From Planctomycetaceae bacterium UBA6163 (GTDB lineage: Bacteria; Planctomycetota; Planctomycetia; Pirellulales; Pirellulaceae): a stretch of 14,221 nucleotides of DNA. The position numbers and the translations under genes were made by a program. Positions 1 to 7,504 of this stretch are shown one piece after another. Under the pieces are notes generated by a model. It worked only from the letters and a program-made list of their open reading frames with translations. It made no database searches and was not told the origin of the DNA. The stretch covers positions 8,672-22,892 of the forward strand of contig DIUH01000172.1 in assembly GCA_002428205.1 (NCBI GenBank), read 5' to 3'. Positions within the stretch are counted from its first letter, which is position 1. Every line of letters begins with the position of its first letter.

Positions 1-882
1 TTTTTGGGCGGCAAGATTTCGCCGGTCTTCTTCGGTAGCGCGCTGTCAAACTGGGGCGTCGAACACTTCCTGCGAGGGTTCTTGAAACTTTGCCCGCCAC
101 CGACCGACCGAATGAGCGACGTCGGACCGATCCAGTCCGATCGGCCTCAGTTTTCAGGGTTTGTGTTCAAGATCCAAGCGAACCTCGACCCGCGACACCG
201 AGACCGCGTCGCGTTTGTGCGAATCTGCTCCGGACGGTTCGAACGCGATATGGAAGTGCTGCACACGCGAACCGGCAAGAAAATCCGCTTGCCTCGCGCA
301 CACCGTGTCTTCGGGCAAGAACGCGAAACGATGGACGAAGCGTTTCCGGGCGACATCATCGGGCTGGTCAATCCTGGCGAGTTCCATTTGGGCGATACGC
401 TGTGCGTCGGGCCGCCCGTCAATTTTGAACCGCTGCCGCAGTTTTCACCCGAGTATTTCGCGATCCTTCGCTGTCGCCAAACACTCAAACGAAAACAATT
501 CACTCGCGGTTTAGAGCAATTGCTCGAAGAAGGAGCGATCCAGATGTTCCTCGACCCCAAAGCGTCCAGCCGTGACCCGATGCTGGCCGCCGTCGGTGAA
601 CTGCAATTCGATGTCGTGAAGTATCGCCTGGAAAGCGAATACAGCGCCGAGACCGACATCCAGTGGCTGCCTTACAAACTGGCACGCTGGATCGATGCCG
701 ACGATGAACAGATCGCGAAATTGCACGTTCCTTATACTTCGCGTTTGGTTCAAGATCAGTATGGACAACCGGCCGTGCTGTATCAGACCAGTTGGGATGC
801 GGAATACATGAAACGCGAAAACCCCGAGATGGAGTTTCTTGCCATTAGGACCGCGACGAAGCGAGATAAAACGCCCCAATAA
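1..882 (+). CDS. prfC: Peptide chain release factor 3, C-terminal part (5' end outside window)
   Basis: RF3 is a cytoplasmic translational GTPase that removes RF1 or RF2 from the ribosome after peptide release. The reading frame is open from the first base, so the start and the GTP-binding domain lie upstream. What remains is about 293 residues, matching roughly the last 55% of a ~530-residue RF3. It begins at the conserved PVFFGSALSNWGV segment at the end of the G domain. The second, beta-barrel domain follows (FSGFVFKIQANLDPRHRDR, then AFPGDIIGLVNPGEFHLGD), and then the C-terminal domain containing AVGELQFDVVKYRLESEY. These segments separate RF3 from EF-G, EF-Tu and LepA. The TTG at position 4 is an internal leucine codon, not a start. 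The frame ends at a TAA and the following gene is 94 bases away, so it is probably not in an operon with it. Confidence 0.95.
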   Translation, partial: FLGGKISPVFFGSALSNWGVEHFLRGFLKLCPPPTDRMSDVGPIQSDRPQFSGFVFKIQANLDPRHRDRVAFVRICSGRFERDMEVLHTRTGKKIRLPRAHRVFGQERETMDEAFPGDIIGLVNPGEFHLGDTLCVGPPVNFEPLPQFSPEYFAILRCRQTLKRKQFTRGLEQLLEEGAIQMFLDPKASSRDPMLAAVGELQFDVVKYRLESEYSAETDIQWLPYKLARWIDADDEQIAKLHVPYTSRLVQDQYGQPAVLYQTSWDAEYMKRENPEMEFLAIRTATKRDKTPQ

Positions 883-931
883 ACCGGTTTATGAATGTGG
901 GGTGAACTGCCGTTGCCGGCAAGAGGTCGTT

Positions 932-952
932 TAACAACAGTGGAGGTTGTTA
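932..952 (+). promoter_or_regulatory. Perfect 7-bp hairpin in the MFS gene leader with a GGAGG in its loop
   Basis: TAACAAC (932-938) and GTTGTTA (946-952) are perfect inverted repeats around the 7-base loop AGTGGAG. The purine-rich GGAGG (942-946) lies in the loop and its first paired base. It is followed by a minimal frame ATG-AGA-TGA at 961-969 and by the transporter start at 977. The structure is seen directly; a role in translation is inference. A second short palindrome, TTGCCGGCAA, lies at 913-922. Confidence 0.35.
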
Positions 953-976
953 GGCAAGAAATGAGATGACCCGAGG

Positions 977-2362
977 ATGATGAAGACCCAAAGCGCAGAG
1001 TGCTTGCTGGACGCCCCCAGCGGGCCAGTGGCGGATGTGTTCCGCATCGACCAAACGCATGCGCCGGTGGTCTGCGAACCGACGATCCACGCCCCTGCGG
1101 CACAGGAAAGCCGACTTTATTACGGATGGGTTATCGTTCCGTTGGCCATGCTGGCGATGGTCGCTAACTCGCCCGGCCAAACGCTGGGGATCTCGATCTT
1201 CAACGAACCGATCCGTCAATCGTTGAATCTGTCGCACAGCCAACTCGGTGCTGCCTACACGCTGGGAACGTTGCTGGGGGCAATCCCGATCATGTATATC
1301 GGTGCCCTGATGGACCGTTATGGATTGAGGCGATCGCTGTTGGGGCTGTTGTCGTTGTTTTGTGTTGCTTGTTTGATGACCGGCGCGGCACAAAATTGGT
1401 GGACATTGATGGTCGCGTTCTGCCTGCTGCGAATGCTTGGGCCAGGAGCGCTATCGCTGGTCAGCAGCAGTATTTTGCCGTTTTGGTTCGACCGACGCTT
1501 GGGAACGGTCGAAGGAATCCGCAGCCTTGGCCACGCCGGATCGATGGCGCTGATCCCAGCGGTCAACTTGTGGCTGGTCAGCGAGTTCGGATGGCGTGGG
1601 GCGTATCTGTTTTTCGGCATCGGTATCTGGTCAGTGTTGTTTCCGGTCTATTGGATCCTGTTCCGCAATCGCCCCGAAGACGTCGGCCAAAAAATCGATG
1701 GCGGCTCGGTCGCACCGAAAGCGCATGCCAACTCCCCCGTAAAGCCGGCCTATCACACGGTCAGCGAACATGATTTCACGCTGCAAGAAACGCTGCGCAC
1801 GTTCGCGTTTTGGGTCGCGGCGCTCGGAACAGCCGCCTTCGGGTTGGTTCACACCGCGCTGTTTTTCTGTCTAGTGCCGATCTACCAAGAACGGGGACTG
1901 ACGGAAGTGCATGCGGCGACGTCGATGATGACGTTTGCAATCAGCATGGCTGTGATGCAGTTCATCGGAGGCGTGTTGGCCGATCGGATGAAGTCGCCTC
2001 CGCTGATGGCGATCGGATTGGCGGGTACTGCGCTGGGGATCGTCACACTCTTTTTTGCCACCCATCCGCTGACCGCAATCGCCGCGTCGGTGATGATGGG
2101 CGCGACGCTCGGCATTCACTCCGGCGCGGTTCAACCGCTGTGGGCACGTTACTTCGGCCGGCTGCATTTGGGCAAGATTCGCGGCATGCTGACGACGATG
2201 TGCATCGCGCTGTCGAGTTTGGGCCCGTTGATCGCAGGCACGGTACGCGATTTTACCGGCAGTTTTGACATCGCGATGTGGATTTTCGTCGCCATCCCGT
2301 TGCCACTAGCGATCCTTTCCTGGTTCGCGACCGCGCCAGCACCCGCGACCACGCCCTGCTGA
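977..2362 (+). CDS. Major facilitator superfamily transporter (oxalate/formate antiporter- or monocarboxylate-like)
   Basis: A 461-residue inner-membrane secondary transporter with about 12 hydrophobic segments in two halves, separated by a polar loop around residues 230-270. The first ~45 residues are hydrophilic and poorly conserved-looking. The first helix begins at YYGWVIVPLAML (48-59), the usual entry of the oxalate/formate-antiporter and monocarboxylate-like MFS families. The MFS signature loop between helices 2 and 3 is GALMDRYGLRR (109-119). A weaker copy between helices 8 and 9 is GGVLADRMKS (331-340). NRPEDVG (231-237) follows helix 6, and RYFGRLHLGKIRGM (391-404) is a late cytoplasmic loop typical of these families. 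The substrate cannot be read from the sequence, though small carboxylates are plausible. ATG 977 is followed at once by a second ATG at 980, which has GAGG three bases before it; either may be used. The gene appears monocistronic, with hairpins on both sides. Confidence 0.85.
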   Translation: MMKTQSAECLLDAPSGPVADVFRIDQTHAPVVCEPTIHAPAAQESRLYYGWVIVPLAMLAMVANSPGQTLGISIFNEPIRQSLNLSHSQLGAAYTLGTLLGAIPIMYIGALMDRYGLRRSLLGLLSLFCVACLMTGAAQNWWTLMVAFCLLRMLGPGALSLVSSSILPFWFDRRLGTVEGIRSLGHAGSMALIPAVNLWLVSEFGWRGAYLFFGIGIWSVLFPVYWILFRNRPEDVGQKIDGGSVAPKAHANSPVKPAYHTVSEHDFTLQETLRTFAFWVAALGTAAFGLVHTALFFCLVPIYQERGLTEVHAATSMMTFAISMAVMQFIGGVLADRMKSPPLMAIGLAGTALGIVTLFFATHPLTAIAASVMMGATLGIHSGAVQPLWARYFGRLHLGKIRGMLTTMCIALSSLGPLIAGTVRDFTGSFDIAMWIFVAIPLPLAILSWFATAPAPATTPC

Positions 2363-2370
2363 CGTGCGTG

Positions 2371-2450
2371 CCGTTCTCGCTATGGCGAGCGGTCGCTAAA
2401 CTTGCTGGCTAATCGGCGGGCCGCCACCGGGGCGCCCGCTCTCTCTCTTT
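2371..2450 (+). terminator. Two consecutive hairpins between the MFS gene and proS, possible terminator
   Basis: The first hairpin is CTCGC (2376-2380), loop TATG, GCGAG (2385-2389), extended by CCG/CGG after a two-base bulge. The second is GC-rich: CGGG (2417-2420) and CGCC (2422-2425) pair with GGCG (2431-2434) and CCCG (2435-2438), leaving one bulged base. A pyrimidine-rich CTCTCTCTTT-type stretch follows. The placement just after the MFS stop fits a terminator, but there is no pure T-run. Confidence 0.35.
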
Positions 2451-2474
2451 GAACTTCTGTCTGACACGAGTCCC

Positions 2475-3989
2475 ATGGCCAAGGCCCCCCAAAACGCGAT
2501 CTCGCCCACCCGCGTCGATGACTATCCCGAGTGGTACCAACAGGTGATCAAGGCAGCGGACTTAGCCGAAAACTCGCCGGTTCGTGGCTGCATGGTGATC
2601 AAACCGTGGGGCTACCAGTTGTGGGAAAACATGCAACGGGCACTGGACGATATGTTCAAGGCGACGGGGCACCAAAATGCCTACTTTCCACTGTTCATCC
2701 CGATGAGCTTTTTGGAAAAGGAAGCCGAACATGTCGAAGGTTTCGCCAAGGAATGCGCCGTCGTCACGCACCATCGCCTGGAACCGAAACCGGGCGGCGG
2801 ATTACAACCGGCCGGTGAATTGGAAGAACCTCTGATCGTTCGTCCGACCAGCGAAACGATCATCGGCGCGACCTATGCCAAGTGGGTGCAAAGCTATCGC
2901 GATTTGCCGATCCTGATCAACCAGTGGGCCAACGTGGTTCGATGGGAAATGCGAACGCGAATGTTCCTGCGCACCGCGGAATTCTTATGGCAAGAAGGGC
3001 ATACGGTTCACGCGACTGCCCAGGAAGCGATCGAAGAAACCGAGCGAATGATCGACGTCTATGCCGACTTTGCCGAAAACTGGATGGCGATGCCAGTCAC
3101 CATTGGATCCAAGACACCCGATGAAAGATTCCCCGGCGCGGTCGATACATTAACGATCGAAGCGATGATGCAAGACCGCAAGGCGCTGCAAGCCGGGACG
3201 AGCCATTTCTTAGGACAAAACTTTTCGAAGGCCCAAGAAATTCGCTTTCAAGATACCCAAGGCGATTTGCAATACGCATGGACGACCAGTTGGGGCGTTT
3301 CAACACGACTGATCGGCGCACTGATCATGACCCACAGCGACGACGACGGTTTCGTCCTTCCACCACGACTTGCACCGACACACGTTGTCATCTTGCCGAT
3401 TTATCGCGACGAAGAAACTCGCGCCGCCGTATTGCAATATGTGCATACGCTTCGCGATGAATTAAAGGCTCAAACGTATGCCGGCGTCCCGATCCGTGTT
3501 GAGATCGATGATCGCGATGTACGCGGCGGTGAAAAGAAATGGCACCATGTCAAACGTGGTGTTCCGATCCGTATCGAAGTCGGCCCCAAAGACATCGACT
3601 CCCAGTCGATGTTCGTCGGCCGACGAGATCAAGCCAAAAGTTTTGGCCTGCCGCGATCAGGTGCTACGCAAGAGATTGCGAACATGCTGGCCGATATCCA
3701 GCAAAACCTATTTGACCGCGCGAAACAGTTGCGCAGCGACTACACGCGAGTCATTACCAATGAGAAGGATTTCCGCGACTTCTTCACTCCGAAAAACGAA
3801 TCGAATCCCGAGATTCATGGCGGGTTTGCGATTTGCCATTTCGCGGACCACGAAGTCTTGCAACCGCTGTTAAAGGAATTGAAGGTCACGATCCGCTGCA
3901 TCCCAAGAGACAACAACGATCAACCGGGAACCTGTTTCTTCACCGGTAAGCCAGCGGCGAAGCACGCAATTTTTGCTAAGTCTTATTAA
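2475..3989 (+). CDS. proS: Prolyl-tRNA synthetase, archaeal/eukaryal type (no editing insert)
   Basis: A cytoplasmic class II aminoacyl-tRNA synthetase that charges tRNA-Pro with proline using ATP. At 504 residues it is the short archaeal/eukaryal-like form; there is no ~180-residue editing insertion between motifs 2 and 3. Visible elements are the RPTSET proline/ATP-site motif (123-128), motif 2 from RWEMRTRMFLRTAEFLWQEG (156-175), motif 3 within SWGVSTRLIGALIMTHSDD (272-290), the anticodon-binding domain starting at HVVILPIY (303-310), and the typical C-terminal FAKSY ending in tyrosine. The C-terminal zinc-domain remnant has Cys454, Cys475 and Cys487, but a Thr at 490 where a final Cys often stands, so zinc binding may be weak or lost. 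The ATG at 2475 has no clear ribosome binding site. The DNA methyltransferase gene begins 6 bases after the TAA, so the two are likely co-transcribed. Confidence 0.95.
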   Translation: MAKAPQNAISPTRVDDYPEWYQQVIKAADLAENSPVRGCMVIKPWGYQLWENMQRALDDMFKATGHQNAYFPLFIPMSFLEKEAEHVEGFAKECAVVTHHRLEPKPGGGLQPAGELEEPLIVRPTSETIIGATYAKWVQSYRDLPILINQWANVVRWEMRTRMFLRTAEFLWQEGHTVHATAQEAIEETERMIDVYADFAENWMAMPVTIGSKTPDERFPGAVDTLTIEAMMQDRKALQAGTSHFLGQNFSKAQEIRFQDTQGDLQYAWTTSWGVSTRLIGALIMTHSDDDGFVLPPRLAPTHVVILPIYRDEETRAAVLQYVHTLRDELKAQTYAGVPIRVEIDDRDVRGGEKKWHHVKRGVPIRIEVGPKDIDSQSMFVGRRDQAKSFGLPRSGATQEIANMLADIQQNLFDRAKQLRSDYTRVITNEKDFRDFFTPKNESNPEIHGGFAICHFADHEVLQPLLKELKVTIRCIPRDNNDQPGTCFFTGKPAAKHAIFAKSY

Positions 3990-3995
3990 AACCTT

Positions 3996-5099
3996 ATGAT
4001 GACCGAGAGCCACGACTACCTGACTCGGCAATTGATCACATACATCGGCAACAAACGCGGATTGCTGGGCTTTATCGGACAATCGGTCGAACAGGTGAAG
4101 AATCGACTCGGCAAAGGCAAGTTGACCATTTTTGATGCGTTCAGCGGGTCAGGTGTCGTTTCGCGATACCTCAAGGCGCATGCGGAAACCTTGATCAGCA
4201 ATGATCTAGAAGATTACGCGGCGACCGTCGCACGTTGCTATTTGCGAAACCACAGCGCAGTTGACTGGGACGGCTTAACCACGACGGTCGCTGAAATGAA
4301 CCGGCGAGTTGCCAGCGAGCGGCTTTCGCCAGGTTTCATCGAGCGCCTTTACGCACCGCGTGACGAGCAAAGCATCACGCCGGAAGATCGCGCCTTCTAC
4401 ACACGCGAAAATGCGCGGCGACTAGACCATTATCGACAATTGATCGAAGAAGCGTCTGCAACGGACCGCGATCTGTTGCTCGGGCCACTGCTCAGTGCGG
4501 CATCGATTCATGCCAACACCGCCGGAGTGTTTAAAGGTTTTTATAAAGACAGAACAACCGGCATCGGCCAATTCGGCGGCAGCGGCAAGAACGCGATCAA
4601 CCGCATCACCGGCGAAATCACGATGAGCCTGCCAATACTAAGCCGATTCGAATGCCGGTCGCTAGTTTACCAGGAAGACGCCAACGCAGTGGCGAGACAA
4701 ATCAAGGAAATCGACCTGGCTTACATCGACCCACCGTATAACCAACACCCTTACGGATCAAACTACTTCATGCTGAACCTGATCGCCGGATACCAAGAAC
4801 CGATCGAAGTCAGCAAAGTGTCGGGGATTCCGAAAAAGTGGCAGCGGTCGGGCTACAACGTCCGCGACCATTCATTACCACTCTTGGTCGACTTATTAGA
4901 AAACCTAGATGCAAAGTTTCTGTTGATCTCATTCAACGATGAAGGATTCATTTCACCGAGCGAGATGTTGGCAACGCTGCAACGGTTCGGCAATGTTGAT
5001 ACAGTCGAAATCAAACACAACACATTCCGCGGCAGTCGCAATCTGTCGCGACGCCAAATTCACGTGTTGGAACAACTATTTCTCGTCGAAAAACATTGA
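3996..5099 (+). CDS. D12-class N6-adenine DNA methyltransferase
   Basis: This 367-residue protein should transfer a methyl group from S-adenosylmethionine to the N6 of adenine in a specific DNA sequence. Motif X is TYIGNKR (15-21). Motif I, the AdoMet-binding loop, is FDAFSGSGVVS (46-56), with a motif II-like ISND (67-70). Catalytic motif IV is DPPY (245-248) in LAYIDPPYNQHPYGSNY. Motifs X and I precede a ~190-residue central region and then motif IV, the order of the D12 (alpha, Dam/FokI-methylase-like) class. The central region (about 80-235) should carry target recognition, so the target cannot be predicted. LLISFNDEGF (309-318) is a later core strand. It starts with two consecutive ATGs, 6 bases after proS, and its stop overlaps the TTG of a possible next gene. 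No restriction endonuclease is recognised nearby, so it may be a solitary methylase or part of a defence unit. Confidence 0.88.
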   Translation: MMTESHDYLTRQLITYIGNKRGLLGFIGQSVEQVKNRLGKGKLTIFDAFSGSGVVSRYLKAHAETLISNDLEDYAATVARCYLRNHSAVDWDGLTTTVAEMNRRVASERLSPGFIERLYAPRDEQSITPEDRAFYTRENARRLDHYRQLIEEASATDRDLLLGPLLSAASIHANTAGVFKGFYKDRTTGIGQFGGSGKNAINRITGEITMSLPILSRFECRSLVYQEDANAVARQIKEIDLAYIDPPYNQHPYGSNYFMLNLIAGYQEPIEVSKVSGIPKKWQRSGYNVRDHSLPLLVDLLENLDAKFLLISFNDEGFISPSEMLATLQRFGNVDTVEIKHNTFRGSRNLSRRQIHVLEQLFLVEKH

Positions 5100-5467
5100 C
5101 CCTGAGATCTTCGAGGACAGAAGAAAGGTTCTTCCTGGAATTCGAACAAGCAGGAGGGCACGTACTTCTCGTTTACTACTGTTGGGTTTGCGGAGGTGAA
5201 GCAAACAAGCCGTCCGGCAACCTGCTTGTACGAACAATTTCCGATGATCAATGGCCTGAGATAGAGGCATTGATGTCATCTGTATCCAGGGCACGCTGCC
5301 TTCAAGCGGCGCTCACGTGTCAAAATCAAACACGATACGATTCAACAAATCGTGCATTTACAAGGTTTAGTCTTGAACCGGGAGTTTGTCTTGCAGCTAG
5401 TGATCGCAATGGTGTTGTTTATGCAGCTTTAACTCGCGATATCGAATCTGCATATATCTTCAAGTAG
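5096..5467 (+). CDS. Hypothetical 123-residue Cys-rich protein overlapping the methylase stop
   Basis: I do not recognise this protein. The frame starts at TTG 5096, overlapping the methylase TGA (5097-5099), an arrangement compatible with translational coupling. No ATG or GTG start is available nearby, and no ribosome binding site is visible; the next methionine is residue 60. The product has five cysteines (29, 32, 68, 75, 98), including a CxxC pair (CWVC, 29-32) next to a short hydrophobic run, HVLLVYY. It reads like a small soluble globular protein, with no signal peptide or long membrane helix. Base composition is visibly more AT-rich than the genes upstream, and codon use is less regular. 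That could mean recent acquisition, decay of a longer gene, or no gene at all. Position suggests a partner of the methylase, but nothing in the sequence shows a nuclease motif. Confidence 0.42.
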   Translation: MTLRSSRTEERFFLEFEQAGGHVLLVYYCWVCGGEANKPSGNLLVRTISDDQWPEIEALMSSVSRARCLQAALTCQNQTRYDSTNRAFTRFSLEPGVCLAASDRNGVVYAALTRDIESAYIFK

Positions 5468-5513
5468 GTTTGAGGGAATTGAAGCATCCGATGGTGCCAT
5501 TGGTTGTCTTAGC

Positions 5514-5531
5514 TCGGAGCTTTAGCTCCGA
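5514..5531 (+). terminator. 7-bp perfect hairpin downstream of the methylase unit
   Basis: TCGGAGC and GCTCCGA pair perfectly around the loop TTTA, 46 bases after the stop of the small ORF. No T-run follows (the next bases are AATAAAG), so a Rho-independent terminator is only possible. It could equally be a member of an intergenic repeat family. Confidence 0.3.
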
Positions 5532-5657
5532 ATAAAGAAACGTGTGTAATCCATTTCGTTCAAAAGCACCAGAGTCCGAGTGAATCTACGGTTGAAGACG
5601 GACCGTAGGCCGGGTTGAATATTCTTGGGGGTGGCCGAATGAGAGAGGGTTTACCGG

Positions 5658-5672
5658 GAACCCTTGGCCGGC
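5658..5672. repeat. Short repeat copy 1 (GAACCC-TTGGCCGGC)
   Basis: This 15-base word reappears at 14155-14170 with a single extra C. It contains the start of a GGCCGGCC palindrome (5666-5673). In the second copy the same word forms one arm of a long hairpin. Two copies of such a word 8.5 kb apart in non-coding DNA suggest a dispersed intergenic repeat. Confidence 0.4.
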
Positions 5673-6289
5673 CTCGCTTGCCTAGATAACCAAGCGTGAT
5701 TTCGGCAACGCTGAAGTTTTTTGATTTCTGGGTGATCAGCGACCGCACCCGTTGGGGATGGCGGTCTCAAGCAGATGGAGGCGTTTTGGCGTGTGACCTT
5801 TTTACTTTGCTCGATTATGTGACTCCTTTGAAGCCAGCGTCTTGCGCCTGTTGATATCGCTACGCAGACCCGTGCTTTGATGACAAACGTAAATATGTGG
5901 CTCGTAAATTCGTGGCTGGCACCAATTGTGGTATTCCCCGAAATCTGACGAATTACACTAAGCTTAAGAAGCCCCGGCCGAACCGGGCTAAACGCATCGC
6001 CGCTGCCGCCGCCGCGAAACCGCCCGAATCCCCTTAAGTCCACCCCATTCGGGACAAGCCCGACCGTCGCCAACGATACTTGTACGACAAAAGAATGGGG
6101 ACAACAGAATATCTTGTAGGCTCGCATGGGTGTTCTATTGTCACCGTTCTTTTGGCCTGAAATCGGTGCCGGTTTCGTGTCTAGCACGCCAAGCCCGTTG
6201 GGACGAGCTTGAATAGCGCCAACGATGCCGGGTCCGAAGCAGTTATGCCGGAACGGCGCTACGCTTGTTTCGGCCTACTTGTTGTCCAG

Positions 6290-7273
6290 TTAGAAGGACG
6301 GCAAACGGCCGGATTGCCACAATCGGATTCCAGCGACGAGCCCGTTGAGTTCCATGGTGCCGATTTCGAGATACTCGTATCCGGTATAAAACTCGCAACG
6401 ATGCCACGTGATTCCCGTCGTCACGCGGCCACGAAAGAGATTGGCATTTCCCAACAACCCCCAATCGATTTCAGTCGATACGACCCAGGGTTTCTTGACG
6501 AAGAAATCGCCTCCATAGGTGAAGTTAAACCCAAAGTCCGATTGCGCGTCGTCTTTCAACCAATTGAATCCGATACCGGTACGCATTTGCACGCGGGGAC
6601 TTTGTGCGAAGCGAAACACCAAATTGGCATCTCCGACCCATAGGTCGTCATCGGGTTGCAGATCACGAGACTCGCGAAGATTATCAAACTGTGTATCGAT
6701 TCCCCAGCGACTCGACGTGTCCCACAGCAACTGGCCGCCAGTGCGCGAAATATCGTCGAATGATTCTGCGTACTCGGTCCGCATTCGTACCAACCAGTCA
6801 TAAGATTCGATTGATACCAAGGGTTCGGGGGAATCGCAGTTCTCGCCGCCGATTCGCATCAAGCCTGAACTGCCCTCGCAGTAGGGATACCCGCTGAATT
6901 GTCCGGCAGCAAACGAATCGTCGTCAACGAAACTGCGTGGCAAACAAAAGGGTGCTGTCGCAACCGCAAAAGCTCCAAAGGCTACAAGTACCCACAAACC
7001 GTCATCATCACAATCCTCGTCGTCATCAGACCAGCGACGCTGTCTGTCCTCGCGGCGCGGACGCTCGCTTCTTTCCGGGCTGGACGCACCGGTTGAGCTG
7101 GACGGGCGGGGCTGGCGCACGCTTTCACGCAGTTGGTCCAACTCCTGTGCCTGGCATGGATGTGCTGAAGCCAGAATGACGAGCATCAGGCTGATCGTAA
7201 CGACGAATCGAAAACAAGCATTGATCGCTTTGCCACCGCGTTGATGGCTAAGGCGCGCGCGGGAAGATCGCAT
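6290..7273 (-). CDS. Secreted, probably outer-membrane or surface protein with beta-rich C-terminus, function unknown
   Basis: A 327-residue protein of no family I recognise. The N-terminus is basic and followed by a hydrophobic core (FRFVVTISLMLVILASA, 21-37) and a plausible signal-peptidase site after CQA (about residue 42), so it is likely exported. A low-complexity Ser/Pro/Arg-rich stretch follows (about 53-80). Next comes an unusual acidic run, DDDEDCDDD (83-91), and a hydrophobic segment, LWVLVAFGAFAVATAPF (93-109). The C-terminal half alternates polar and aromatic/hydrophobic residues (for example RVQMRTGIGFNW, FGFNFTYGGDFFVKKPWVVS, TGITWHRCEFYTGYEY), as expected of antiparallel beta strands in a barrel. 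I prefer the ATG at 7273, which has AGGG eight bases upstream; a GTG at 7282 would add three residues. It is divergent from the response regulator gene. Confidence 0.72.
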   Translation of the reverse strand: MRSSRARLSHQRGGKAINACFRFVVTISLMLVILASAHPCQAQELDQLRESVRQPRPSSSTGASSPERSERPRREDRQRRWSDDDEDCDDDGLWVLVAFGAFAVATAPFCLPRSFVDDDSFAAGQFSGYPYCEGSSGLMRIGGENCDSPEPLVSIESYDWLVRMRTEYAESFDDISRTGGQLLWDTSSRWGIDTQFDNLRESRDLQPDDDLWVGDANLVFRFAQSPRVQMRTGIGFNWLKDDAQSDFGFNFTYGGDFFVKKPWVVSTEIDWGLLGNANLFRGRVTTGITWHRCEFYTGYEYLEIGTMELNGLVAGIRLWQSGRLPSF

Positions 7274-7316
7274 CGCAAACACCCTTTTTGGCCAAACTCA
7301 AATACCTCCACAAAAT

Positions 7317-7346
7317 GTCCTATTGAAACTGCCCCCAACATGTCAA
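7317..7346 (-). promoter_or_regulatory. Possible sigma-70-type promoter for the secreted-protein gene
   Basis: On the minus strand a perfect TTGACA lies at 7346-7341. With an 18-base spacer the -10 position reads TAGGAC, only three of six matches to TATAAT. It lies about 45 bases upstream of the preferred start. The -35 match is real; the weak -10 keeps confidence low. Confidence 0.28.
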
Positions 7347-7504
7347 CGCGAATCAAAAGCATTAACCGATGCAAACGATTTTTTTTGAATCGACTTGCTT
7401 GCCTAGCACGACATCGCGACCTACATACCCTAGCTGCCAAGACTTTCCGTGCGAGCGGGCATGCGCGATGCCCCAAGCCGACACCTCCTACCCTACTTTG
7501 CCTC

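Larger units (their letters stand above)
5468..6289. other. 822-base spacer without a convincing gene, rich in short hairpins
   Basis: No frame here looks like a real protein. The longest, on the minus strand at 5651-6187, has no recognisable domain and an irregular composition. The stretch does hold several perfect short inverted repeats: TCGGAGC/GCTCCGA (5514-5520 and 5525-5531), CTACGGT/ACCGTAG (5586-5592 and 5602-5608), CGCTTG/CAAGCG (5675-5680 and 5691-5696) and CCCGG/CCGGG (5973-5977 and 5983-5987). The words around 5658-5672 recur near 14155. It may be intergenic repeat material, decayed genes or a structured RNA; I cannot decide between these. Confidence 0.5.

Noticed and set aside
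3834..3989. Missing fourth cysteine in the ProRS zinc domain
   Set aside because: Loss of part of this zinc site is, as far as I recall, known among bacterial enzymes of this type, so it is noted with the gene rather than claimed as novel.
5651..6187. 178-codon open frame on the minus strand
   Set aside because: No recognisable domain, irregular composition with Arg/Pro-rich runs, and it spans several hairpins and the repeat word at 5658; it reads like translated intergenic DNA.
6209..6643. 144-codon open frame on the plus strand
   Set aside because: It lies mostly opposite the secreted-protein gene, whose signal peptide, ribosome binding site and strand pattern are more convincing.
7241..7504. 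N-terminal extension of the response regulator frame
   Set aside because: The 88 added residues show no domain character and overlap the start of the divergent gene; the receiver fold begins immediately after ATG 7505.
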